NCBI GenBank assembly: GCA_937995495.1
Contig: CALKKA010000158.1
Location: forward strand, 1 to 13,409
Reading direction: 5' to 3'
Length of the DNA stretch: 13,409 nt
Source of the DNA: an uncultured Phycisphaerae bacterium
GTDB taxonomy: Bacteria > Planctomycetota > Phycisphaerae > Sedimentisphaerales > Anaerohalosphaeraceae
In this document: piece after piece, positions 1 to 5,941 of the stretch
Position numbering within the stretch: the stretch's first letter is position 1
Layout of the letters: each line of letters starts with the position of its first letter
The notes under the pieces: model-generated
The model's database searches: none
The model's input: the letters and a program-made list of their open reading frames with translations, nothing else
What the model was told of the DNA's origin: nothing
Translations under genes and position numbers: made by a program

Positions 1-738
1 GTATTCGGCAATCCGGCGGGAATGGATGAGATCTGCCGGATTGCCAAAAAGCATGATCTCGCTGTACTGGAAGACAGCTGTGAAGCGCTGGGGTCAACCC
101 TCCACGGGAAAAAAATCGGGACATTCGGAAAAATGAGCGCCTTTGCCTTTTATCCGAATAAACAGATGACCACGGGTGAAGGCGGGATCATCCTCACCGA
201 TGATGATGATCTGGCAGCACTCTGTGTGTCCCTCAGAAACCAGGGGCGTGGCAGGGGCGGCGGGTGGTTGGCCCATGACCGGTTGGGATATAATTACCGC
301 CTGAGTGACATTAACTGCGCGCTGGGGATTGTCCAACTGTCCCGGATCGAGGAATTCATAGAAAAACGCGAAAAGGTCGCCCGGATGTACCAGCAGTGCC
401 TGGCTGATGAAGATCGACTGATCGTCCCCAAAGCCCCTGAAGATAGTTTTATGAGTTGGTTTGTCTTTGTCGTGCGTCTGGCTGCCCAATACACACAGCA
501 GCAGCGAAATACGCTATTGAAAAAAATGATTGATCGCGGCATTCAAGTCAGCAATTACTTCCCGCCGGTCCACTTGCAGCCGTTTATCGCTGAACAATAT
601 GGGTGTAAAGTTGGCGACATGCCGGTGACCGATGCAGTGGTCAAAAGCACCCTCGCATTACCGTTTCATAACAATTTGACAGCAGGTGAAGTGGAACTGG
701 TATGCAAAGAGCTCAAGCATTGTCTCTCTGAACTGTAG
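1..738 (+). CDS. DegT/DnrJ/EryC1/StrS family aminotransferase (5' end cut by window)
   Basis: The frame is open from base 1, so the N-terminal part lies outside the window; 245 residues remain, against about 370-400 for the family. Members are PLP-dependent enzymes that transaminate keto-sugar nucleotides for surface polysaccharide or lipopolysaccharide synthesis in the cytoplasm. Visible signatures are the segment EDSCEALGS, where the Asp that contacts the PLP ring nitrogen sits, and FYPNKQMTTGEGG, whose Lys (codon 160-162) is the expected Schiff-base lysine. The C-terminal small domain ends with the usual LALPFHNNLT stretch. The stop is TAG at 736-738. The exact sugar substrate cannot be told from this fragment, and the upstream operon is not visible. 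Family assignment is secure; substrate is unknown. Confidence 0.93.
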   Translation, partial: VFGNPAGMDEICRIAKKHDLAVLEDSCEALGSTLHGKKIGTFGKMSAFAFYPNKQMTTGEGGIILTDDDDLAALCVSLRNQGRGRGGGWLAHDRLGYNYRLSDINCALGIVQLSRIEEFIEKREKVARMYQQCLADEDRLIVPKAPEDSFMSWFVFVVRLAAQYTQQQRNTLLKKMIDRGIQVSNYFPPVHLQPFIAEQYGCKVGDMPVTDAVVKSTLALPFHNNLTAGEVELVCKELKHCLSEL

Positions 739-774
739 AAGCAAAATAGACAATAATATGCCCTGGGTACTTCC

Positions 775-806
775 CATTATAGACCGCCGGGGGTCTGATA
801 ATAATG
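775..806. other. Imperfect inverted repeat in the gap after the aminotransferase gene
   Basis: CATTAT-AGACC (775-785) pairs with GGTCT (792-796) and ATAATG (801-806), giving 11 bp interrupted by a GATA bulge around a GC-rich 6 nt loop. No T-run follows, so it is not a classical intrinsic terminator. It may still protect or mark the 3' end of the aminotransferase mRNA. The rest of 739-953 holds no convincing gene. A short ATG frame at 804 ends after nine codons. Confidence 0.4.
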
Positions 807-953
807 CTTGGGTCAAAATTGCTGTCCCCATAAAAACTCCTCACATCGATTTGCCTCAGTGAATTTTATTTCTTACCTTTTACATGGTACGGGCTGGATG
901 AGGATTTCCATCCAATCAGTAGTAAATCGATGTTTTCCGTGGGAGAAAAATAG

Positions 954-1256
954 ATGGGACACTGGCAAAGTAAATTTCTGTTTTCTGTAATCCTGTATGC
1001 TGCGGGATTTGTGACAGCCGTTTACTTTCTGGCACCTCATCCTGCGTCCGCCGCAGATCAAGGTCAGGCCACCGAGACAAGTTCCTGGTTACAGCCCGCG
1101 CAAGCTGTAGCCGCCAATAGCGGAACTGATTCAGAGGTCTGGATGACAAAGATTCGTGCGGGCATCGACACAAGCATTGACTTCGCCGAGGAACAAGCCT
1201 TGCGAGTGGCCAATTTGATTCGGTCAAAAATGAAGCAGGGTGACCACGACAGCTAA
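954..1256 (+). CDS. Small exported or membrane-anchored protein of unknown function
   Basis: I do not recognise this 100-residue protein. It has a hydrophobic stretch at about residues 8-27 following a short basic N-terminus. A possible signal peptidase I site follows (Ala31-Ser32-Ala33 before Ala34), so it may be secreted or stay anchored. The rest is polar: a Ser/Thr/Gln/Ala-rich linker (35-60), then a probable amphipathic helix (62-95) with alternating charged and aliphatic residues. The ATG start is supported by GGGAG eight bases upstream. The gene stands alone on the plus strand, 215 bp after the aminotransferase, and is followed by a highly structured RNA region and a strong terminator at 1343-1388. 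Codon use looks like its neighbours. Function unknown; that it is a real gene is fairly likely from the ribosome binding site and signal sequence. Confidence 0.68.
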   Translation: MGHWQSKFLFSVILYAAGFVTAVYFLAPHPASAADQGQATETSSWLQPAQAVAANSGTDSEVWMTKIRAGIDTSIDFAEEQALRVANLIRSKMKQGDHDS

Positions 1257-1275
1257 GCTGTTTAGACTAAAAATG

Positions 1276-1390
1276 TATAATCTGTTTTAGGTATCGGAAG
1301 TGGTTCATATGGTCCGGTATGAGGGGCACAACCGATAACAGCAAACACCGGCTGAATACGATGGGGGTATCAGCCGGTGTTTCTCTTGTA
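1276..1390 (+). ncRNA. Candidate small RNA or structured 3' UTR: two hairpins ending in a terminator
   Basis: A TATAAT box at 1276-1281, with no good -35 element, predicts a start near 1288. The following RNA folds into two stems. The first pairs TATCGG (1292-1297) with CCGATA (1332-1337). It then has a symmetric AA/AA internal loop (1298-1299 and 1330-1331), GTG/CAC (1300-1302 with 1327-1329), and TCATA/TATGA (1305-1309 with 1318-1322) around an 8 nt loop. The second stem is the terminator at 1343-1382. About 100 nt would result. It could instead be the 3' UTR of the preceding gene. It does not match any riboswitch, 6S or SRP RNA consensus that I know. Folding was done by eye only. Confidence 0.45.
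1343..1388. terminator. Strong, probably bidirectional intrinsic terminator
   Basis: AAACACCGGCTGA (1343-1355) pairs perfectly with TCAGCCGGTGTTT (1370-1382), and ATAC/GTAT can extend the stem past a small bulge. TTTCTCTTG follows on the plus strand. It lies between the convergent genes at 954-1256 and 1399-2130, so it can serve both. On the minus strand the trailing tract is poorer in T. Confidence 0.85.
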
Positions 1391-1398
1391 TGGTTTGT

Positions 1399-2130
1399 TC
1401 AATTCTGATCCCCCAGGTCGAATGGCTTGGGGGGAATTGGGAATTGAGGATTCTCGATGATGATGCGAGCGAGGTTTAACCATGTTTGACAGTTGTCCAG
1501 TATATTGCTGTCGCTGGAGACGATAACACCGCTGGATGTGATGAGTACCGTATCGGGGTTTGGGACGAGTTTAACATTCCAATTGAGTCCGTTTCTTTCA
1601 ATAAATGACAGGATGATCTGCTTGAGTCTGCCAGAGTTGGAAACCGGTTCATCGAGATACCAGAACACCTCTGACATCTTGAGGTCATTAAGAATGTGAG
1701 CGATTACTTCAATTGCCGGCAGTGTCTCTTGGACCTTGCGATAAGTTCCGTGGACACTTGCCAGATCACGGATGCATCCATCCCGGCCAATAAACAGCGG
1801 GGCTCCCGCGAGAGCTGCCTCGACCGTAATGAGAAGATTGTAGCCATCGATTAGCAGTTGTTCCGATTCTATTTCATCCGGCGGCATTTGTTTTTGAGTG
1901 CGGTTTTCAAGTTGACTGTCCGAACAGCAGGCCCGCATGACCGCCAGTCGCTGTCGTTGCGTCAGAGTGTAGCGGTCACCAACAAGTTTTTGGCTGGATT
2001 TATCACCATAGCCCCGGCTCAGCAGCCAGCTCATCTCAGAAACCGCACGCCGCAATACAGGCAGTGTTTGAGTGGTAAATAGCTGTGCATCGCCCGGATG
2101 CGGGCCGCGATGGGATCGTGTGTCCGGCAT
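1399..2130 (-). CDS. DUF434 family protein with PIN-like (DUF5616-type) C-terminal domain
   Basis: The N-terminal part (about residues 1-82) carries the DUF434 signature RGPHPGDAQLF, LLSRGYGDKS, LVGDRYTLTQRQRLAVMR and the Cys-Ser-Asp motif that follows. The second part begins LLIDGYN and has acidic residues in the positions expected of a PIN/NYN-like fold: D95 (IDGYN), D118 and D122 (GRDGCIRD), D160 (YLDEPVSNSG) and D207 (SSDSNILD). The biochemical role is uncharacterised; a metal-dependent RNase is inference from these motifs. I chose ATG 2130 (243 aa) because TTGTCT-N17-TATAAT lies directly upstream and places the transcript start next to this codon. In-frame alternatives are ATG 2139 and GTG 2184, but the TATAAT box overlaps the former and the latter starts upstream of this promoter and has no Shine-Dalgarno. 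It is divergent from lysC and ends at the shared terminator. Confidence 0.85.
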   Translation of the reverse strand: MPDTRSHRGPHPGDAQLFTTQTLPVLRRAVSEMSWLLSRGYGDKSSQKLVGDRYTLTQRQRLAVMRACCSDSQLENRTQKQMPPDEIESEQLLIDGYNLLITVEAALAGAPLFIGRDGCIRDLASVHGTYRKVQETLPAIEVIAHILNDLKMSEVFWYLDEPVSNSGRLKQIILSFIERNGLNWNVKLVPNPDTVLITSSGVIVSSDSNILDNCQTWLNLARIIIENPQFPIPPKPFDLGDQN

Positions 2131-2137
2131 ATAACTC

Positions 2138-2166
2138 ATTATATCCAGATACCTTAATTCAGACAA
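2138..2166 (-). promoter_or_regulatory. Promoter of the DUF434 gene (predicted leaderless)
   Basis: On the minus strand TTGTCT (2166-2161) is separated by 17 bp from a perfect TATAAT (2143-2138). Seven bases follow before ATG 2130, so the predicted start of transcription falls at or one base before the start codon. Confidence 0.6.
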
Positions 2167-2222
2167 GTAACCATATCCAAACACGCCATGGAAGACTTTT
2201 TAAAATGCCGACCGGCAAGGTA

Positions 2223-2250
2223 TTTACAAATGGCTGATAAATGATATAAT
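2223..2250 (+). promoter_or_regulatory. sigma70-like promoter of lysC
   Basis: TTTACA (2223-2228), 16 bp spacer, TATAAT (2245-2250). The predicted start is near 2257, leaving a leader of about 38 nt before ATG 2295. That is too short for a lysine riboswitch. Confidence 0.65.
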
Positions 2251-2294
2251 GCAGGCCTTTTAATGAGATATATCCTTTGAATAAAGGGTCAGAA

Positions 2295-3533
2295 ATGGCA
2301 ATTGTAGTGCAAAAATTTGGCGGAACATCGGTTGCGGATGCTGAGAAGATCCGCCGCGCGGCTGGCCGAGCTCTCAAGGCCCACAATGAAGGCCATCAGG
2401 TGGTGGTGGTCGCTTCCGCTCGCGGCAAACAGACCGATCAGCTTGTGGCCGATGCATTGGAACTGAATCCCAATCCCCCCAAACGAGAGATGGATATGCT
2501 GCTGAGTACCGGCGAACAGCAAACCGTATCCCTGATGGCGATGGCTTTGGAAGCGATGGGACAAAAAGCCATCAGTTTCACCGGCCAGCAGGTCCAGATG
2601 GTAACCGATGCTGCACACGGCAAGGCACGAATCCAGAACATCGGTGCAGAGCGTATCCGGGAAAGTCTTGATGCCGGGCACATTTGTATCGTAGCCGGTT
2701 TTCAGGGCGTTGATGATGAGGGCAACATAACCACGCTTGGCCGGGGCGGCTCCGATACGAGCGCAGTTGCGTTGGCGGCAGCGCTGGGGGCCGGCACCTG
2801 TGAAATTTATACCGATGTGGACGGTATTTACTCGACCGATCCGAGAAAGTATCCCAATGCGGTAAAGATGGAGCAGATCAGCTATGATGAAATGCTCGAA
2901 TTGGCCAGTCTTGGCGCCGGTGTAATGCACGGCCGGGCGATCGAATTTGGAAAAAAATATGATGTGACGATTCATGTTCGCAGCAGCATGGATGACAGCA
3001 CAGGAACCCTAATTACTCATGAGGTGCCCCAGATGGAAGGAATTGTTGTCTCAGGTGCAACCAGCCAGAAAGATTTAGCAAAAATCGCTTTAATCGGTCT
3101 CACAAACACACCGGGCAATGCCGCTGGCGTTTTTGCGCATTTGGCAGGGTCCAATGTCAGTGTCAATGACATTATTCAGACCGAAGTGAATTCCGAAAAA
3201 GCGACCTTATCATTTACTGTGGCGCGTTCGGATCTGGATGCCGCCAAACAGGCCATCGAGGATATCCGAAAGCAGATTGACTGCGAATCGGTGTTCATTC
3301 GTGAAGATATTGCAGAAGTGTCTGTCGTGGGTGTGGGAATGCGGTCGCATTGCGGCGTAGCGGAAAACATGTTCAAGGCCCTGTCAACTAATAAGGTCAA
3401 CATCGATTCGATCACGACCAGTGAGATTCGCATCAGCTGTCTGGTTGACCTGGCTGATGCTGATAGAGCTTTAATTGCGGTATGTGATGCCTTTGAACTT
3501 GATAAACCCGCTACCCAGCGAGCGCAGCCCTAA
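2295..3533 (+). CDS. lysC: Aspartate kinase (aspartokinase), monofunctional
   Basis: The enzyme phosphorylates L-aspartate to 4-phospho-aspartate with ATP, the committed step to lysine, threonine, methionine and diaminopimelate, in the cytoplasm. The 412-residue length is typical of monofunctional aspartokinases. The kinase domain occupies about residues 1-245, with the KFGGTSV motif at 7-13, the MLLSTGEQ segment near 70 and the nucleotide-binding LGRGGSDTSAVALA segment. Two ACT domains follow (about 265-340 and 345-405, the latter with VVGVGMR), implying allosteric feedback by lysine and/or threonine. ATG 2295 is preceded by AGGG six bases upstream; an in-frame TTG at 2277 would add six residues and is less likely. 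Many class members carry an internal start for a regulatory subunit, but I see no strong one here. The gene has its own promoter and is followed after 14 bp by a nuclease gene. Confidence 0.97.
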   Translation: MAIVVQKFGGTSVADAEKIRRAAGRALKAHNEGHQVVVVASARGKQTDQLVADALELNPNPPKREMDMLLSTGEQQTVSLMAMALEAMGQKAISFTGQQVQMVTDAAHGKARIQNIGAERIRESLDAGHICIVAGFQGVDDEGNITTLGRGGSDTSAVALAAALGAGTCEIYTDVDGIYSTDPRKYPNAVKMEQISYDEMLELASLGAGVMHGRAIEFGKKYDVTIHVRSSMDDSTGTLITHEVPQMEGIVVSGATSQKDLAKIALIGLTNTPGNAAGVFAHLAGSNVSVNDIIQTEVNSEKATLSFTVARSDLDAAKQAIEDIRKQIDCESVFIREDIAEVSVVGVGMRSHCGVAENMFKALSTNKVNIDSITTSEIRISCLVDLADADRALIAVCDAFELDKPATQRAQP

Positions 3534-3547
3534 GCAGGCCCCAGCGA

Positions 3548-4195
3548 GTGGTCAAGAAGAAGCTAAAACACGCGATGCGTCGCACGACCCGCAATGCCCT
3601 GATTGCGGCCTTCTGCTTTATTCTGTTGCCGGTCTGCGTGGTCTTGGATCATCAGTTCGGGGACGCTCTCCGGCAGGCTATCGAGCAGCGGACTCTTTCC
3701 GAGGGCGATTGGCAAAAATATCACGGCAAGGTCTTTACAGTGCTGGAGGTTATCGATGGGGACACCCTTGATATAGACATTCCAGACGGCGAGCATCCCG
3801 ACACCCGCATCCGTCTGATCGGCGTGGACACCCCGGAAACCAGGCACCCAACGGTGGGCCTGATGTACTATGGACCGGAGGCCGCCGCGTTTACCACACG
3901 CCTGGCACTGGGAAAGAAGGTCACCGTTTTGCTGGACACCGTTGGTGATCAGCGGGATCGCTACGGCCGCTTGCTGGCCTATCTCCAATTGCCCGATGAG
4001 AAAATACTCAATGCGGAAATCATTAGAAACGGCTATGGATACGCCTATCTCAGCTATCCGCACAGTGAGTTTTCAGTTTACAAAGTGCTGATGCAGCAGG
4101 CCATTGACAATCAAGCAGGTCTCTGGAAAAATGCCACCCGCCAACAACTCCCCCGATGGCTTCGCTCCAAACGGCCCGATCTGTTGCGCTATTGA
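3548..4195 (+). CDS. Membrane-anchored thermonuclease-like protein (SNase family)
   Basis: This 215-residue protein has a basic N-terminus and one hydrophobic anchor or signal segment at about 17-34. A staphylococcal-nuclease (OB-fold) domain follows at about 60-195. Key motifs are VIDGDT (68-73), RLIGVDTPET (89-98) and RDRYGRLLAYL (136-146). They supply the calcium-binding acids (Asp71 or Asp72, Asp94), the general-base Glu97 and the catalytic Arg89 and Arg141, as in Staphylococcus aureus nuclease. It probably cleaves phosphodiester bonds in DNA or RNA outside the cytoplasmic membrane. I took GTG 3548 (AGG nine bases upstream). ATG 3575, ten codons in, is an alternative without a clear ribosome site and keeps the anchor. 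It follows lysC by 14 bp and could be cotranscribed, though no functional link to lysine synthesis is evident. Confidence 0.88.
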   Translation: MVKKKLKHAMRRTTRNALIAAFCFILLPVCVVLDHQFGDALRQAIEQRTLSEGDWQKYHGKVFTVLEVIDGDTLDIDIPDGEHPDTRIRLIGVDTPETRHPTVGLMYYGPEAAAFTTRLALGKKVTVLLDTVGDQRDRYGRLLAYLQLPDEKILNAEIIRNGYGYAYLSYPHSEFSVYKVLMQQAIDNQAGLWKNATRQQLPRWLRSKRPDLLRY

Positions 4196-4222
4196 TAAAT
4201 AATGAGATGTTGTATTTTTAGC

Positions 4223-4251
4223 TTGATTTCAGGCCGATATAAGGATTAAAT
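4223..4251 (+). promoter_or_regulatory. Possible promoter of tatA
   Basis: TTGATT (4223-4228), 17 bp spacer, TTAAAT (4246-4251). Each box matches the consensus at four of six bases. The transcript would begin near 4258. The AGGAAGG ribosome site at 4291-4297 is seven bases before ATG 4305. Confidence 0.4.
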
Positions 4252-4304
4252 CTATGTGCGCTGTGCGAACCAATGAGTTGATTTTTATTTAGGAAGGCGG
4301 ACAA

Positions 4305-4559
4305 ATGACAATGATCTCAAATGTATTGGGCTTTTGGACTCCCGGGCCATTAGAAATGATTTTCATACTGGGTGTTCTGGTGCTTCTCTTTGGGCGTCGC
4401 TTACCTGAAATCGCAAGGAATATCGGCAGAAGTTTAACCGAATTCAAAAAAGGCGTCAAAGACACTGAGGACGAATTCACAAAAAGCTTAAATGAAGCAG
4501 ATAAAGAAGCAGACAGCGAAGACAGGAATTCTTCTGATTCCAAAAATAATGCTAATTAA
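4305..4559 (+). CDS. tatA: Sec-independent protein translocase subunit TatA
   Basis: TatA oligomerises with TatC at the cytoplasmic membrane to pass folded proteins carrying twin-arginine signals. The 84 residues show the standard order. A short periplasmic N-terminus is followed by a transmembrane helix at about 13-29 with the polar residue Glu17, then the FG hinge (Phe29-Gly30) and the RRLPEIARNIGRSLTEFKKG amphipathic helix. The C-terminal tail is very acidic and polar (about 50-84). Start ATG 4305 has AGGAAGG seven bases upstream; ATG 4311 is in frame but too far from it. The stop codon lies within the 3' end of tatC on the other strand, an 8 bp overlap (4552-4559). No tatB is visible, so this may be a two-component TatA/TatC system. 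Confidence 0.93.
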   Translation: MTMISNVLGFWTPGPLEMIFILGVLVLLFGRRLPEIARNIGRSLTEFKKGVKDTEDEFTKSLNEADKEADSEDRNSSDSKNNAN

Positions 4560-5448
4560 CCTTTTCCTTGCTCAGTAATCGGCACGCGACGATTCCACTC
4601 TCAAATAACGCGTACATAGGGATAAACAGGCATATCTGTGAAATTACATCCGGGGGGGTGGCCATCGCGGCAATGATGGTCAATGCGACGATCACATATT
4701 TTCGGCCATTGGCCAATGTCTCAATGCTGACCAAGCCCATGCGTTCTGCAAACACGATGGCGATGGGCATCTGAAACGCGAGACCGAAAACAAGCATCAA
4801 CATTAAGATCAAATTGATATAATCCTCGAACATCCAAAACGAGGCGAGGTTCAATGCCTCGTTAAATTTCATAAAGAATGTCATGGCTAACGGCGCCACC
4901 ATAAAGAGAAAGAAAAGAGCGCCGGTGACAAAAAGCAGTGCGCTGACCGGAGAAACAACACGAATAAACTTTTGTTCGTGTCGATAAAGTCCCGACGAAA
5001 CAAAAGACCACACTTGCCAAAAAAACCAGGGTGAGGTGAGCAACAGCCCAAAGACAAGACAAATCTTCAAATAGGTTGTAAAGCCTTCAGCGGGTTTTTT
5101 GGTTTGCAGGCCGAGACGAGGCTGCAAGTTGTTTGTCGATACACCCGACGCCACCTCATCCGTTTGGATTTCAATCTCTATTTGATTGGCTGATTTCTGT
5201 TCGGTATCATCCGCAGGATTTTTGACGTTCTGTTCAGTGTTGGCCATTGGCTGCAGTTGCGTCAACCCCATGGCTTGATTATAGGGCCGTTCCAGAAAAC
5301 CAATTAAATGCTTCCCAAAAAACAAACAGACAATCAGGCCAAGCACGATACCTGCCAGTGCCAGGATCATCCGGAGACGCAATTCCTCCAGGTGATCGCC
5401 CAGACTCATGCTTGGCAGTTCTTCCTCTTTATAGTTGTGTTTAGTCAT
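4552..5448 (-). CDS. tatC: Sec-independent protein translocase subunit TatC, with an extra periplasmic loop insert
   Basis: TatC is the polytopic membrane subunit that recognises twin-arginine signal peptides. The 298 residues contain six predicted helices (about 27-45, 126-146, 165-190, 210-232, 248-265 and 270-288). The family signature HLEELRLR is at 19-26, FFWQVWSFVSSGLYRHEQK follows helix 2 with the conserved Glu158, and ATPPDVISQ (262-270) holds the Asp conserved in helix 5/6. Residues about 62-118, in the first periplasmic loop, are an acidic, Asn/Gln/Thr-rich insertion that Escherichia coli TatC lacks. I chose ATG 5448; the frame continues upstream to 5508 but those codons precede the hydrophilic MTKHNYKEEE start and overlap the predicted promoter. 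The ribosome site is weak. It is convergent with tatA and overlaps it by 8 bp. Confidence 0.95.
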   Translation of the reverse strand: MTKHNYKEEELPSMSLGDHLEELRLRMILALAGIVLGLIVCLFFGKHLIGFLERPYNQAMGLTQLQPMANTEQNVKNPADDTEQKSANQIEIEIQTDEVASGVSTNNLQPRLGLQTKKPAEGFTTYLKICLVFGLLLTSPWFFWQVWSFVSSGLYRHEQKFIRVVSPVSALLFVTGALFFLFMVAPLAMTFFMKFNEALNLASFWMFEDYINLILMLMLVFGLAFQMPIAIVFAERMGLVSIETLANGRKYVIVALTIIAAMATPPDVISQICLFIPMYALFESGIVACRLLSKEKVN

Positions 5449-5479
5449 ATTGTATTTCTCATGTTGAGTGTGTCCGGTC

Positions 5480-5508
5480 AGTTTACGGAAATTGATGCGG
5501 CTTGGCAA
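5480..5508 (-). promoter_or_regulatory. Possible promoter of tatC
   Basis: On the minus strand TTGCCA (5508-5503), 17 bp spacer, TAAACT (5485-5480). The predicted start is near 5473, 25 nt before ATG 5448. The same TAAACT -10 box recurs before the tRNA and truA. Confidence 0.45.
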
Positions 5509-5542
5509 TTGCTTTTTGATGGCACTGAAATCGGTGAGACAT

Positions 5543-5548
5543 TATACT
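5543..5548 (+). promoter_or_regulatory. -10 box directly before the 5555 small gene
   Basis: TATACT is followed by exactly six bases and then ATG 5555, which would make the start-codon A the +1 base. No good -35 element is seen at 16-18 bp, so the call rests on the -10 box alone. Confidence 0.35.
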
Positions 5549-5554
5549 GTTCAT

Positions 5555-5791
5555 ATGAATTGGAAACTTGTCTTGATTTTGGTTGCCGGAACCTGCTTTT
5601 GTATCAGCAGTGCGGGGTATGTATTCGTCAAGATCATCCTGCGGCCCAAGCAGGACGGTGACTGGGAGGAAAACGACTGGGAGTTTGAGGAGCAGGACCG
5701 GTCCCTGACCAGATACCACTTCTGGTGCAAGATCACATTTTCCGCCGTTGTCATCAGTATGCTGCTTTTGTTCCTCATCCTTGCGGTATAA
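5555..5791 (+). CDS. Small two-helix membrane protein of unknown function
   Basis: I do not recognise this 78-residue protein. It has a hydrophobic segment at about 4-28, a strongly acidic Trp-containing middle (DGDWEENDWEFEEQD, 34-48), and a second hydrophobic segment at about 58-77 that ends two residues before the stop. Two membrane helices joined by an acidic loop are the natural reading. The frame is open further upstream to ATG 5468, but that part would run antisense over the tatC promoter and is rich in unlikely residues. ATG 5555 follows a TATACT box by six bases and has no Shine-Dalgarno. It lies between tatC (divergent) and asd, which has its own promoter. Function unknown; coding status is plausible from the clean topology. 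Confidence 0.6.
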   Translation: MNWKLVLILVAGTCFCISSAGYVFVKIILRPKQDGDWEENDWEFEEQDRSLTRYHFWCKITFSAVVISMLLLFLILAV

Positions 5792-5858
5792 TTTATGTCA
5801 ACAAGTCAGTTTTTTGAGCTTAAATTGGTGGTTTTTGATGTCAATTATGGATTCACAG

Positions 5859-5887
5859 TTGAATTTTATTGCATTGATGCGTATACT
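5859..5887 (+). promoter_or_regulatory. sigma70-like promoter of asd
   Basis: TTGAAT (5859-5864), exactly 17 bp spacer, TATACT (5882-5887). Predicted start near 5894, leader about 48 nt, with AGGAG seven bases before ATG 5942. Confidence 0.62.
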
Positions 5888-5941
5888 GCGACGCTCTGTA
5901 TAACAAAGTATTAAATGTGTAAAGAATCCAGGAGTATTGAA

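Noticed and set aside
1292..1337. SRP (4.5S) RNA, because of GGTCCGG in the apical loop
   Set aside because: The conserved GGAA-type tetraloop and the following GGAAGCAGCC segment are missing, and the stem is too short.
2251..2294. Lysine riboswitch in front of lysC
   Set aside because: The leader predicted from the promoter at 2223-2250 is only about 38 nt, far too short for the five-helix aptamer.
2289..2975. Long minus-strand frame opposite lysC
   Set aside because: Shadow of the lysC codon pattern; no recognisable domain and no ribosome site.
3475..3771. Plus-strand frame bridging lysC and the SNase gene
   Set aside because: It overlaps the ends of two well-supported genes in another frame, and its composition is that of an out-of-frame reading.
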